Source: Arthrobacter sp. S39
GTDB taxonomy: Bacteria; Actinomycetota; Actinomycetes; Actinomycetales; Micrococcaceae
Reading direction: 5' to 3'
Assembly: GCF_004320525.1 (NCBI RefSeq)
Contig: NZ_SIHX01000001.1
Coordinates: forward strand, 744,001 to 808,000
DNA: 64,000 bases
This document shows, piece by piece, positions 46,573 through 55,602 of the stretch (position 1 is the stretch's first letter; every line of letters begins with the position of its first letter). Below the pieces are notes generated by a model, which worked only from the letters and a program-made list of their open reading frames with translations, ran no database searches and was not told where the DNA came from. Position numbers and translations under genes: made by a program.

Positions 46573-48351
46573 TCATTGTGCCGGGGTGACGACAACCCTA
46601 ACTCGGTCTACGTTCTGAATGATGTTGAATTTGTCCGTTGCGTTGCCTTCACGCTCCGAGCCCACGCGAATACTCGGAAAGTAGGTACCCGCCGTATTGA
46701 ACTTATGGGTGGCTCGCACTACCAGCGTGTCCTTGTCCGCCGTAAATGTTGCCGGCTCAAAGGTCCCATCGCCTTCAAAGTCCCACTCGACTGACACAAC
46801 CTTTCCCGTGCCCGGGGGCACTTGGATCTTCGCCTGAAGGTCGGTTTCGGCACCTTCTACGACCTCAATGCGGTCGCTTCCCCCGCGGCCGGAAAGTTCT
46901 ACAACGGGCTGAATGCCCGCACGGGCGGCTGCGTTTCCGGGGAGCACTATCTGGCTGTCCGCGGTGACTTTGTACTGGGTTGAGTTCGGGGGTGCTATGC
47001 CTTCCTCGGCCCAAGCGGCGACGTCTTCGAGCGCCTGATAGATGACCGGCATGTAACCCACAAGGCGACTGGTCTGCCCGGGCCTGTTGAACGGACCGTG
47101 GTCGGCGTTATCGGTGTACCAGAGACGATACGAATCTTTTGCTTCACTGCCCATGGCGGCTGCCACGCGGTTGGCGTACCATGCAGCATGTACCGGGAAG
47201 GCGTCCGAATCCAGGGTCGAGTCCAGGGCAATGACCTTTCCTGTTATTTTGCCGCTGAACGAACCACCGCCTGTCAAAAGGTTCGCTAGGAAGGGGCCTG
47301 GAGAGAACGGTCGCTGGGGATACAGCGGGGTGCCATCTGGGCTCCGATACTGATCAAACCCTGGGATGGCGCTCTCCTGTTCAGGAAGCGTGTAGCGGTG
47401 GTTGGCAATGAGAGCGAGATGACTCCGCCGACTCGGATCCTGGGCGAGGGCGGCGCGGAAAAGGTCTCCGAGGGGCGAATCCTCCGTTCCGAGATAGCCG
47501 GGCTTCGTCCAGAAGTCTTCGACATACGACGTGTCGAAGCCCTGAACGAAGGCCGCGGTCGATGGGAGGCCCCCAGGATTAGCGACGTAGTCGAAGTCTT
47601 CCCACGACTCCAGCGGAAGGCCCAGTCGAGTGACTTCTTCGAGCGCGGCTCTTTGGACCGCATCCAGTCCCACGTAGGGGTCCCCGCTGCCACCCGGGCG
47701 GAGAGCGTCAACGATCTGATCCTTCTTGTCCTGAAGGACGAAAGCCGCGAATGCCCTGCTGGTGAAGTTGGCTGCCGATGATGTCGGGATGCCCTGAACA
47801 ATCGGAACAGCACCCTGCCAAACATCGCGGGTGTTCTCGATGGCACCGACCGTCGGGTACGAGCCGCCACTCCAGCCGTAGAGATATCCATAGATATTCT
47901 CGGACTTCACGCCGTAGTATTCCGCTGCCACTGTTCTGGCAAACTTGGCCGCTGCCGCACTGTGCCGGTAACCCAGCGCCCCATCAGTCTGGACCGTGTA
48001 GCCGCCGTGAGCGGCGCCGAATTGAACGTTATCGACCGGTTCTTGGCCATTAACGGGATAAGTGAACTGAAAGAACCGCCCCTCCCACTCGCCTTTCGGA
48101 GGCAGGAAGATCTTGAACGTTGTCCCCGGTCCCTCGAAATGTCCCTCGACCAGTAGCAGGCCACCGCTACTGGTTCTCTTGTCGATGACGGGATTGCTGT
48201 AAGTGGGGTCAACGCATATAGCGTCGACGGCAAACGGGCCTCCTGGCCTACTTGCTGAGCACTGCGCGACAGGCTCGGCCGCGGTTGCCAGCGGTGCAGC
48301 GGCTCCCAGGACTAAGACGCCGGTTAAGGCGGCAGTGATGAGTGGCTTCAT
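46573..48351 (-). CDS. Secreted alpha/beta hydrolase with C-terminal PKD-like domain
   Basis: 592-residue exported protein. Residues 1-25 are a signal peptide (LLITAAL-like hydrophobic core, ATAA-EP cleavage). The hydrolase body has a GYLYGWSGGSYPTVG nucleophile elbow near residues 153-167 and HAAWYANRVAA and DNADHGPFNRPG near 385-420 that could hold the acid and histidine. The last 90 residues (VELSGRGGSDRIEVVEG to VSVEWDFEGDGTFEP and THKFNTAGTYFPSIRV) are a PKD/Ig-like domain often found in secreted polysaccharide-active enzymes. It recalls tannase/feruloyl-esterase-like proteins, but the CS-D-HC tannase pattern is not seen. Likely acts outside the cell on an esterified polymer. Confidence 0.7.
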   Translation of the reverse strand: MKPLITAALTGVLVLGAAAPLATAAEPVAQCSASRPGGPFAVDAICVDPTYSNPVIDKRTSSGGLLLVEGHFEGPGTTFKIFLPPKGEWEGRFFQFTYPVNGQEPVDNVQFGAAHGGYTVQTDGALGYRHSAAAAKFARTVAAEYYGVKSENIYGYLYGWSGGSYPTVGAIENTRDVWQGAVPIVQGIPTSSAANFTSRAFAAFVLQDKKDQIVDALRPGGSGDPYVGLDAVQRAALEEVTRLGLPLESWEDFDYVANPGGLPSTAAFVQGFDTSYVEDFWTKPGYLGTEDSPLGDLFRAALAQDPSRRSHLALIANHRYTLPEQESAIPGFDQYRSPDGTPLYPQRPFSPGPFLANLLTGGGSFSGKITGKVIALDSTLDSDAFPVHAAWYANRVAAAMGSEAKDSYRLWYTDNADHGPFNRPGQTSRLVGYMPVIYQALEDVAAWAEEGIAPPNSTQYKVTADSQIVLPGNAAARAGIQPVVELSGRGGSDRIEVVEGAETDLQAKIQVPPGTGKVVSVEWDFEGDGTFEPATFTADKDTLVVRATHKFNTAGTYFPSIRVGSEREGNATDKFNIIQNVDRVRVVVTPAQ

Positions 48352-48672
48352 AGCTTCTCCAGCTTCATTGGTGGTTGCATCCCGAAGATTCAGGGTCGTG
48401 CCATTTCGCGAGCATTCGTCCGGAACGTCATTCAGCGCGCCGCGCAGGAGCGACTGGTTTCCGGTTATTGCTCAATGGTCGAGCCATTGCTGAGGGGCCG
48501 GTGGTGTTACACCTGAGGAAGACCATAACCACCTCGGGGTGATTCGTCAACGGATTTGGAAAGAAGTTCCGTATATTGAAATGGTTGCCTGTAGCTCTCC
48601 AAGGTGAGTTCAATGGATTCCACGGATGGCGGATCGAGGGCACCTAACTAGACCTATCGGAAGGAAAGATTT
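48352..48672. promoter_or_regulatory. Divergent promoter region with GGAA-N5-TTCC palindrome
   Basis: 321 bases between the secreted hydrolase and the epimerase-like gene. TTTGGAAAGAAGTTCC (48555-48570) closely matches TTTGGAATAAAGTTCC in front of the GH42 gene at 51749-51764; the following ATATTGAAAT and ATAATTGGAAT also correspond. Probable IclR-type operator. Confidence 0.65.
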
Positions 48673-49512
48673 ATGCAGAGTACAACGCCAACGCCTCGGA
48701 GCTTCGAACTAAGCAGTGATGCCCTCAAGGTACGCGTCGAGGATGTCGGCGCCCGCATTTCCTCCATCTTTCACCGGCAATCAGGTCTTGAATTGCTCGC
48801 ACTGGCGGATTGGACGGGTGCCCCAGAGGCTGACACGGACGAGGATCGCAAGGAAGAACAATGGCTTCGCCGATTCGCAAGCGGTTGGCACGTTTTGATC
48901 CCTCACGCTGGGGAGCCGCTGGTCGTCGACGGTGTCGCGCACCCATTCCACGGAGAGGCGCCTCGTAGACACTGGTCCATCAAATCCGACGGCACCGACA
49001 TACAGGCGACGGTCGACCTGGAATCCGTACCTCTGCGGCTAATCCGGACAACCCGAATCGATGCATCGACCGTGTCCGTGAGGCAGGAGGTAAAGAACCT
49101 GGTTGATGCTCCAGTGCGATTCGGATGGGTAGAACATCCTGTCCTGAATGGAGAGTTTCTAAGCGGCCAAGAACTCCGATTTGGGGCGGCCTCAAATCAT
49201 CGACGGCCTGTAATGCCTTCGCAAGCATCAGGGTTTTCGGACATCGACGGGAGCGACGGGCGATGTGTAGTCGCCCTGCCGCTTCTGCGCCAGACGCTGG
49301 AGCTGAGCTGGGATGCTTCAGTGCTGCCGCATGCCTATGTTTGGCAGGAACGACAACACATGGCTGGCAGCCCTTGGTACGGTCGCGTTGACGGGGTGGG
49401 AATTGAACCCGCCTCGCACCCCTCAGGCCATCCACCTGTCGGTCTGGGGCCCCACATCCTCGCACCGGGCCGCAGTCTCATTTCAATCATTCGTTTGAAG
49501 CTGACCGAATAA
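48673..49512 (+). CDS. Aldose 1-epimerase-like protein
   Basis: Beta-sandwich mutarotase (GalM superfamily) of 279 residues. Consistent elements include VRVEDVGARISSIFHRQSGLELLA at the N-terminus, HVLIPHAGEPLVVDGVAHPFHGEAPRRHWSI near 73-103 (with the conserved histidines) and a late VGIEPASHPSGHPP near 245 with the catalytic-type glutamate. Interconverts anomers of free sugars, useful before an aldose dehydrogenase. Close to the GH42 gene, but on the other strand and converging with it. Confidence 0.78.
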   Translation: MQSTTPTPRSFELSSDALKVRVEDVGARISSIFHRQSGLELLALADWTGAPEADTDEDRKEEQWLRRFASGWHVLIPHAGEPLVVDGVAHPFHGEAPRRHWSIKSDGTDIQATVDLESVPLRLIRTTRIDASTVSVRQEVKNLVDAPVRFGWVEHPVLNGEFLSGQELRFGAASNHRRPVMPSQASGFSDIDGSDGRCVVALPLLRQTLELSWDASVLPHAYVWQERQHMAGSPWYGRVDGVGIEPASHPSGHPPVGLGPHILAPGRSLISIIRLKLTE

Positions 49513-49632
49513 CGGATACGAGAAAGCCCGGTCATTTACCTGCTTCAGGTTTGCCTCTGTTCCACCGCTCACTCATTTGTCGGATATGGGGGTGGCCAAG
49601 GGCGAACACGTGCCGCCGTTCCTGAATCTCAC

Positions 49633-51678
49633 TTACCGAACGGCCCCAGAGACTGTTTTATTGGAGAGGCGGACCATAACCCACTCAAACATTTCCAGCT
49701 CGATGCCGTTCACTGGATTCCCGGAAAGTACGTTCTCCCCGGTCACCCTGACAGTTGCGGTTTCGGTGCCGTGGTTGATTAGGGTCAGCACATCGCCCCG
49801 CCGTGCTACTTCAACCCAGGGAGATAGACCGCTGAGTTCTGGCTGCACCCCAGCCTCCGCCAGGGCCCATGACGTGACCGAGAGCATCCCTGCGTCATCC
49901 GGGATGGTTGCCAAGTAAGTTCCTCGACCGGCGCCGTATGCCTGCTGCGTTAATGCTGGCGCTCCTTTCAGACGGCCATCGGTAAAGGTGCCGATAACGT
50001 CCGCACTTAAAACACGCAGCTCCTCGCAAAAGTACTCTCCGCGGAGAGTGCCGAAGGGTCCCGTGACCGACGCATGCGATTGCCCTGGACCGATACCGGA
50101 TCCGCCTTTGGTTGAGTCTCCAACGGACCGCAGTCCAGTGTCACTGGAAGGAGCCACGAGTGCTCCGAAGTCCTCCACGGTCACTCCCAACACTTGCCGT
50201 AGTCCGACCTGGTAGCCACCCTCCCGAAAAGCATCATTCTGGTCTACAACATCCGTAAATGCGGACACGAGCAAGTGACCGCCCTGGCGGACGTAAGAAG
50301 AAAGGTTCTCGGAACCTGCATCGTTTAGCAGGTAGAGCTGCGGGGCAACAACGAGGGAATATGACGACAGATCTCCCGTCGGCTTTACGAGGTCGATCGA
50401 CACATGCTGCGCGTGTAGTGCCGCGTACCATCGTTGAACAAGGCGGCCATAGTCCAGTGCTACGGGCTGGTCCGTATGTGCCAAGGCCCACCAGTTTTCC
50501 CAGTCAAAAACCACGCCCACCTTGGCGTGACTTTCGGGGGCAAGCTGGGGGAATTCTTTGAGCGTCTCACCCAGCCTGGTTACTTCACGCCAAGTCCGTG
50601 TCTGCGTCCCCGCTTGGGGAAGCATGGCGGAATGAAACTTCTCGCTTCCTCGCCGTGACTGCCGCCACTGGAAGAACAGGACTCCGTCTGCGCCATGTCC
50701 GATGGCTTGGGCCGAGAGTGCTTCCATCTGACCTGGAGCTTTAGGGGCGTTGGAAGGGCGCCAACTGAGCGCACCCGTTGACTGTTCCATCAGTAGCCAA
50801 GGCACCCCAGGCTTGAGCGAACGCATCAGGTCCAGCGCAAAGGCGGATGAACGGAAAGACTCAGGATCGTTGGGGTCGGGATAATTGTCGTTGGTGATGA
50901 TGTCGATCTCGTCCGCCCACCGCCAATAGTCCAACGGATGGAAGGGACCCATGAAGTTGGTAGAGATGGGCTGTGTTGCTCCTGCAGCCCTGATGATGTC
51001 CCGTTCCATAACGTAAAGCTCAAGCGCGGCGTCGGATGTGAATCTCTTAAAATCAAGCGCACCGCCTGGATTGAGGCTATAAGGTGCTTTTCGTGGCGGA
51101 AAAACCTGATCGAAGGAGGTATAGATCTGTGACCAGAACGCTGTTCCCCACGCCTCGTTTAAGGCATCGATCGTCCCGTATTTTGTCTGCAACCACACCC
51201 GGAACGCATCACGGGCGTTGTCCGAGTAGTCATAGTTCACGTGGCAGCCATACTCATTGTTGACGTGCCACATGACTACCGCCGGATGGTGCGCGTACCG
51301 GGCTGCCAGTTCACGGACCAACTCTACTGCCAGACGCCGGTACACCGGCGACGTGGGAGCGAAGTGCTGGCGGCTTCCGGGGCCGTAGATGGCTCCATTA
51401 GCATCCTTCGGCAACATCTCAGGATATTTGGTTGTCGCCCAGGGCGGTGGTGACGCGGTGGCGGTTCCCATATTGACCTGGATGCCGTTCTCATGAAGCA
51501 GGTCGACGACGCGATCGAGCCATTCCCAATCAAAGGCCCCTTCGTCTTCTTGAATGCGTGCCCAAGCGAAAATGCCGAGGCTGACGACTGTAACACCGGC
51601 CTCACGCATGAGTCGTACGTCTTCTTTCCAGACTTCCTCTGGCCATTGCTCAGGGTTGTAGTCTCCGCCGTAATACAT
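49633..51678 (-). CDS. Beta-galactosidase, GH42 family
   Basis: Intracellular glycoside hydrolase of 681 residues with all three GH42 parts: TIM barrel beginning MYYGGDYNPEQWPEEVW, trimerisation domain and C-terminal beta domain. Acid/base Glu142 lies in WHVNNEYGCH and nucleophile Glu298 in WLLMEQSTG. The family acts on beta-D-galactosides, beta-D-fucosides or alpha-L-arabinopyranosides of short oligosaccharides. There is no signal peptide, so substrates must be imported. Divergent from an IclR regulator, with several TGGAA sites between. Confidence 0.95.
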   Translation of the reverse strand: MYYGGDYNPEQWPEEVWKEDVRLMREAGVTVVSLGIFAWARIQEDEGAFDWEWLDRVVDLLHENGIQVNMGTATASPPPWATTKYPEMLPKDANGAIYGPGSRQHFAPTSPVYRRLAVELVRELAARYAHHPAVVMWHVNNEYGCHVNYDYSDNARDAFRVWLQTKYGTIDALNEAWGTAFWSQIYTSFDQVFPPRKAPYSLNPGGALDFKRFTSDAALELYVMERDIIRAAGATQPISTNFMGPFHPLDYWRWADEIDIITNDNYPDPNDPESFRSSAFALDLMRSLKPGVPWLLMEQSTGALSWRPSNAPKAPGQMEALSAQAIGHGADGVLFFQWRQSRRGSEKFHSAMLPQAGTQTRTWREVTRLGETLKEFPQLAPESHAKVGVVFDWENWWALAHTDQPVALDYGRLVQRWYAALHAQHVSIDLVKPTGDLSSYSLVVAPQLYLLNDAGSENLSSYVRQGGHLLVSAFTDVVDQNDAFREGGYQVGLRQVLGVTVEDFGALVAPSSDTGLRSVGDSTKGGSGIGPGQSHASVTGPFGTLRGEYFCEELRVLSADVIGTFTDGRLKGAPALTQQAYGAGRGTYLATIPDDAGMLSVTSWALAEAGVQPELSGLSPWVEVARRGDVLTLINHGTETATVRVTGENVLSGNPVNGIELEMFEWVMVRLSNKTVSGAVR

Positions 51679-51748
51679 AAGGTTTCCCTGTCGCTAGTCA
51701 TCAGGCGCCGAAGCTACTTTATGGGTCGGCCCGGCTACGGTCAATATC

Positions 51749-51835
51749 TTTGGAATAAAGTTCCCATAATTGGAATCCCCACTCCCGTTCGCCATCGCCC
51801 CCCGGAACGAAGGCGCGGTAAGCTGTTCCAATAAA
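51749..51835. promoter_or_regulatory. TGGAA-type operators between GH42 and iclR
   Basis: Three sites: the palindrome GGAATAAAGTTCC (51752-51764), TTGGAAT (51770-51776) and TTCCAATAAA (51826-51835). The first is nearly identical to the site at 48555-48570. Both divergent genes could be repressed from here. Confidence 0.65.
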
Positions 51836-51859
51836 CGACAAAAGGCATGGAGAGCTGAG

Positions 51860-52633
51860 ATGAGCGAGCAACACGAGGATGAGAAGCTGGTTGGTGCTGA
51901 CCGGGTGCTTGCCGTACTCATAGATCTAGCAGGCCATCCCCAAGGGGTTACGTTGGACGAGATGGCCCAGCGGCTGCAGAGCTCAAAACCGACCGTTCAT
52001 CGAGCGCTCTCCGCCCTTCGCCGCGCGCATCTTGCCGAGCAGGTATCCCGCGGAGTCTACGTATTGGGGGATGAGTTTATTCGCTTGGCTTTCCGCCACC
52101 ACTCTGCCAAACCCGATGCGATACGCATCGAACCTGCTCTCCAAAAGCTGGCCCAGCAGTATGGGGAGACAGCCCATTACGCAGTTCTGGCAGGAACCGA
52201 GGTTGTCTATCGTGCCAAAGTTGACCCACCTGTGGGTTCCGTCCGTCTGACCTCGGAAGTGGGAGGACGCAATCCAGCCCATCGAACAGCGGTGGGAAAG
52301 ATGCTTCTCAGCCGTGAGGTAAACAGCGAGGCGGAACTGGTCGAGTGGCTGGGAGGGCAGCCACTGGAAGCCCGAACGCCCAACTCCATCACGACAATTC
52401 CTTCACTCTGGGCGGAGCTGGAAGCGACCCGCGACCGAGGCTATGCCATCGACGACCAGGAAAATGAGATCGGGTTGAACTGCGTCGCAGTACTGGCTGA
52501 CCTGGGAACTCCCCAAATTGGAGCTGTCAGCGTAAGTGCTCTCGCTTTCCGCCTTCCGCTCGAAAAACTGATCGACGAGGTTCCAACCATTCGGGCAATC
52601 ATCGCCGAGACACAGGCAATCCCCGCGGCCTAG
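51860..52633 (+). CDS. IclR-family regulator (copy 1)
   Basis: 257 residues: N-terminal winged helix (ADRVLAVLIDLAGHPQGVTLDEMAQRLQSSKPTVHRALSALRRAHL, residues 13-58) and an IclR/GAF-like effector domain with VGGRNPAHRTAVGKMLLS and DDQENEIGLNCVAV, the ligand-pocket segments. Close paralogue of the IclR at 55603-56376, sharing the same HTH wording. It probably controls the divergent GH42 gene. Effectors of related regulators are sugar acids or keto acids. ATG 51860 is preferred to the longer frame from 51770, which would include the operator. Confidence 0.92.
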   Translation: MSEQHEDEKLVGADRVLAVLIDLAGHPQGVTLDEMAQRLQSSKPTVHRALSALRRAHLAEQVSRGVYVLGDEFIRLAFRHHSAKPDAIRIEPALQKLAQQYGETAHYAVLAGTEVVYRAKVDPPVGSVRLTSEVGGRNPAHRTAVGKMLLSREVNSEAELVEWLGGQPLEARTPNSITTIPSLWAELEATRDRGYAIDDQENEIGLNCVAVLADLGTPQIGAVSVSALAFRLPLEKLIDEVPTIRAIIAETQAIPAA

Positions 52634-52697
52634 GAATGTCCCGGAGACACACTGGCTGCAGCTGAGGATCTTCCAAGCCGTCCAGGGTCATTCGTTC

Positions 52698-53636
52698 CTA
52701 GTGTTTGGGCGAGGGGACGTTCGGTACAGTGGCTGCCTGTTGAGAGCTCCAGTAGGGGGAACGCGTCGACCCTGCCCATCGAAGTGTTTGGCGGCCCGTG
52801 GCGTCTGGGCGGGCCAGGTGCAGGAAACCGGATTCATCCCGTTCGGGATGGGCCAGCCCCGTGGTTGCTGACGTGATGGCAAGAACATCCAGGTCCGTTC
52901 CGACGAAGGCCGGGCACGTCGTCTGAGGGGCGTTGACTTTCACTGTTTGCAGGGCGGTGCCGTCCGCCGTGTATTGACGCACGACGCCGGCGCCCCACGA
53001 GGCAATCCAAAGGTTGCCTTGGTCATCAACTGTCAGCCCATCGGGAGTGCCTTCAAAACCAGTAATTACCTCGGTCCATGCTTCCTCGTGGTCAAAATCG
53101 CCTGGCCCGTAGGAATGCGAGCTGACCGTTCCGACGAGGCTGTCAACATGATAAACGGTTCCGCCGTCAGGGGAGAACCCTATTCCGTTGGACAGGGAAA
53201 TGCGTGAGCGAAGAACCTGGCTGCGGCCATCAGGATCAATCCGGAGAAGAATTTCCTTTCTTTCCGGGTCGTTCAGGGACAGGGAGCCGATAATGAATCG
53301 GCCCTGAGGATCTACCGCGCCGTCGTTCCAGCGGACGTCAGTTCGGTCACCGAAAAGATCAGGTCCGGTCGAAACTTCTCCCTCAGGTGAAATTGACACC
53401 AATGAACGCTTTCCGGCAGCGAGCATGCCGCCGTCCTCGGAGAGCGCTACAGCTCCCACGAAGCCGCCTAGGGTCAGTGTTGACGTCACTATGACTTCAT
53501 CATTCGAAAGCATCCCCCGGTTGATTTTTCCGTTGAGGATGTCCACCCAGACGATTTCCTGGGTGCGGTCGTCCCACAGGACGCCTTCCCCGAGAAGGTC
53601 CCGGCTTGCGGTCGCTGCACGCGCGTATAGTGTCAT
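52698..53636 (-). CDS. SMP-30/gluconolactonase-family lactonase
   Basis: Six-bladed beta-propeller lactonase of about 312 residues that would hydrolyse an aldonolactone. LGEGVLWDDRTQEIVWVDILNGKI near residue 13 (metal-binding Glu), RWNDGAVDPQGRFIIGSL near 100 (Asn/Asp), LSNGIGFSPDGGTVYHVDS near 143 and GTPDGLTVDDQGNLWIASWG near 192 (metal Asp) are all present. ATG 53636 follows AAGGA on the minus strand. Third gene of the FAH-dehydrogenase-lactonase run. The end WAGSTRSPYW is normal for actinobacterial members. Confidence 0.92.
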   Translation of the reverse strand: MTLYARAATASRDLLGEGVLWDDRTQEIVWVDILNGKINRGMLSNDEVIVTSTLTLGGFVGAVALSEDGGMLAAGKRSLVSISPEGEVSTGPDLFGDRTDVRWNDGAVDPQGRFIIGSLSLNDPERKEILLRIDPDGRSQVLRSRISLSNGIGFSPDGGTVYHVDSLVGTVSSHSYGPGDFDHEEAWTEVITGFEGTPDGLTVDDQGNLWIASWGAGVVRQYTADGTALQTVKVNAPQTTCPAFVGTDLDVLAITSATTGLAHPERDESGFLHLARPDATGRQTLRWAGSTRSPYWSSQQAATVPNVPSPKH

Positions 53637-53674
53637 GGTTTCCTTCTTAGCGCTCGTCGGCACGGGCGCCTCTG

Positions 53675-54691
53675 CTAGGGGAGGCGTGGATCGACCTGGA
53701 GTTTGGGGCCGGGGCCCGCCTGGGGTGTCTTCTTCCCGGCGAATGCATCGGCGAGCCCTTCAAGTCCGACTGTGGAGTGCACCAGGGGCCGCGGGTCGAG
53801 TGAGCCGTCAGCGAATCGCTGGATAGTTTCTGCAAGACCGCCGGATGCCCCGAGGATTCCGACGGCGGTCACGTCCTTCAGAGCCAAGTCCCGGGTGTCG
53901 ATGAGGCTTGGGGTGCCGGACAAACCCACGTAAACCACGCGTTTGCCCGGTTCAACGAGCCTCAGAGCCGCAGCGGGCAGCGAGGGCGCATTGGAGGCGT
54001 CGATCACGGCATCGAAGGGCAGGGCAGGAAGGTCGTCTCCTGACCAGACTCCGGCGAAGCCGAAGGTCCGGGCGAATTCGAGTGATGATGCAGACCGTCC
54101 CAGAAGGTGAACTTCTGCCTTCTCCGCCTTGGCAAACATCGCCGCCAAGAGGCCAATGGTACCGGCACCGGTGACAAGCACGCGGTCGCCGGGCTGAAGG
54201 TTGGCGGCCTGGACCGCGCGCAGGGCGTTTCCGCCTGGTTCGACCATTGCCCCGGACGCGTCATCAACAGAATCAGGCAACAGATGTAGGGAATTGGCAG
54301 GGACGACAAGCTGTTCCGCCAAGGCCCCCGGCCATCCGTTCCGGACTCCTACCTCGTAGCGGAGGTCGCAGACGTGATGCCGTCCCGTCAGGCATCGGTG
54401 GCAGGAACCGCAGCCGAGCATGGTATCGCCGGTGGTTCTCTTGCCTACAAGCTGCTTACTTACCCCTTCACCGACGGCGGCGATGGTTCCGCACCACTCG
54501 TGGCCTAGCTGGATGGGGTAGGCTGCGAAGCCCTCTTTGAGATAGGCCATTTCGCCGGTGAAGAGCTCGATGTCGGTGCCGCAAACTCCGACACGGCTGA
54601 CATCAACAACGACCTGGCCCGGCCCGGCCTTGGGCGATGCAACGTCTTGGACTTCGGCTTCACCTGGCCCGGTGACGATAAATGCCCGCAT
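53675..54691 (-). CDS. Zinc-dependent sugar/alcohol dehydrogenase (MDR family)
   Basis: Medium-chain dehydrogenase of 338 residues, likely NAD(P)-dependent oxidation of an aldose or polyol. Catalytic zinc ligands are in VGVCGTDIE (Cys37) and LGHEWCGT (His/Glu near 63-64); structural-zinc cysteines are in GCGSCHRCLTGRHHVC near 93-108. The Rossmann motif VTGAGTIGLLAA is near 170. It lies 2 bases from the FAH gene and 38 from the lactonase, so a dehydrogenase-lactonase pair (aldose to aldonate) is the simplest reading. Glucose-dehydrogenase-like and threonine/sorbitol-type activities are alternatives. Confidence 0.88.
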   Translation of the reverse strand: MRAFIVTGPGEAEVQDVASPKAGPGQVVVDVSRVGVCGTDIELFTGEMAYLKEGFAAYPIQLGHEWCGTIAAVGEGVSKQLVGKRTTGDTMLGCGSCHRCLTGRHHVCDLRYEVGVRNGWPGALAEQLVVPANSLHLLPDSVDDASGAMVEPGGNALRAVQAANLQPGDRVLVTGAGTIGLLAAMFAKAEKAEVHLLGRSASSLEFARTFGFAGVWSGDDLPALPFDAVIDASNAPSLPAAALRLVEPGKRVVYVGLSGTPSLIDTRDLALKDVTAVGILGASGGLAETIQRFADGSLDPRPLVHSTVGLEGLADAFAGKKTPQAGPGPKLQVDPRLP

Positions 54692-54693
54692 TG

Positions 54694-55554
54694 TCAGCGT
54701 GCGCCGATGACTTGCTGGCGTTGCTGTCCCAGCTGGCTGATACCGAGCTCCATGACATCATTTGGCTGGAGCCAGACCGGTGGCGTGAAGCCCATGCCCA
54801 CACCTGGCGGAGTGCCCGTATTAATAAGGTCTCCGGGCTCGAGCACCATGAATTGGCTGAGGTGATGCACGATGAAGTGCGGATCGAAAATCATGGTCGA
54901 TGTTGATCCGGTCTGGCGCCGAATTCCGTTGATGTCCAGCCACATGTCCAGATTCTTCACGTCGTGGATCTCGTCTGCCGTGGCCAGCCAAGGGCCGCAA
55001 GGATTGAATGTCTCGGCAGACTTCCCCTTGGCCCATTGACCGCCTCGTTCCATCTGAAACGCACGCTCACTGACGTCGTTCACCAGGACGTAGCCGGCAA
55101 TAGCGTTCGCGGCGTCTTCAACCGAGTCCAGATAGCTCGTGCGCTGGCCGATGACAATCCCCAGCTCCACTTCCCAATCAGGTTTGGTCGACCCCCGCGG
55201 AATCCGGACATCATCGTAGGGTCCCACCAACGTATTGGGTGACTTCGTAAACAGGATGGGCTCGGCGGGAACTGCCTGGCCCGTCTCGGCCGCATGATCG
55301 CTGTAGTTCAAGCCGATGCAGAGGATTTGATGCGGGCGGGCAATGGGGGACCCAATTCTTTCCCCGGCGAAGGCAGCAATAGCGCCTGCTGCCGTCCTGT
55401 CGGCGACCAGGCGGGCCAACTCCGGCAGCCTGTTTTGTCTGAAGAACTCCTCGTTGAAATCAACAACGACATCAGAGACATCTACATAAGTATTCTCGTC
55501 GACGCGGACAATGGGTTTCTCTCGGCCGGCTGGGCCGATGCGCATGAGGAACAT
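54694..55554 (-). CDS. Fumarylacetoacetate hydrolase-family protein
   Basis: FAH-fold C-C hydrolase of 286 residues. The metal and active-site block is clear: ILCIGLNYSDHAAETGQ near 77-93, KPDWEVELGIVIG near 125 (metal Glu residues), VNDVSERAFQ near 158 and INTGTPPGVGMGF near 258. In the L-rhamnose, L-fucose and pentose diketo pathways, enzymes of this family cleave 2,4-diketo-3-deoxyaldonates to pyruvate plus a 2-hydroxy acid. AGGAG precedes ATG 55554. Encoded directly after the second IclR and before the sugar dehydrogenase. Confidence 0.92.
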   Translation of the reverse strand: MFLMRIGPAGREKPIVRVDENTYVDVSDVVVDFNEEFFRQNRLPELARLVADRTAAGAIAAFAGERIGSPIARPHQILCIGLNYSDHAAETGQAVPAEPILFTKSPNTLVGPYDDVRIPRGSTKPDWEVELGIVIGQRTSYLDSVEDAANAIAGYVLVNDVSERAFQMERGGQWAKGKSAETFNPCGPWLATADEIHDVKNLDMWLDINGIRRQTGSTSTMIFDPHFIVHHLSQFMVLEPGDLINTGTPPGVGMGFTPPVWLQPNDVMELGISQLGQQRQQVIGAR

Positions 55555-55602
55555 GTCAACAAACTCCTGGTTTAGTAGGGCAAATTGGGGCTGGTTCAGT
55601 TG

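Noticed and set aside
52698..52830. Possible frameshift near the end of the SMP-30 gene
   Set aside because: Another frame gave MGRVDAFPLLE, but the main frame ends with WAGSTRSPYW, which looks like the normal end of actinobacterial members, so no frameshift is called.
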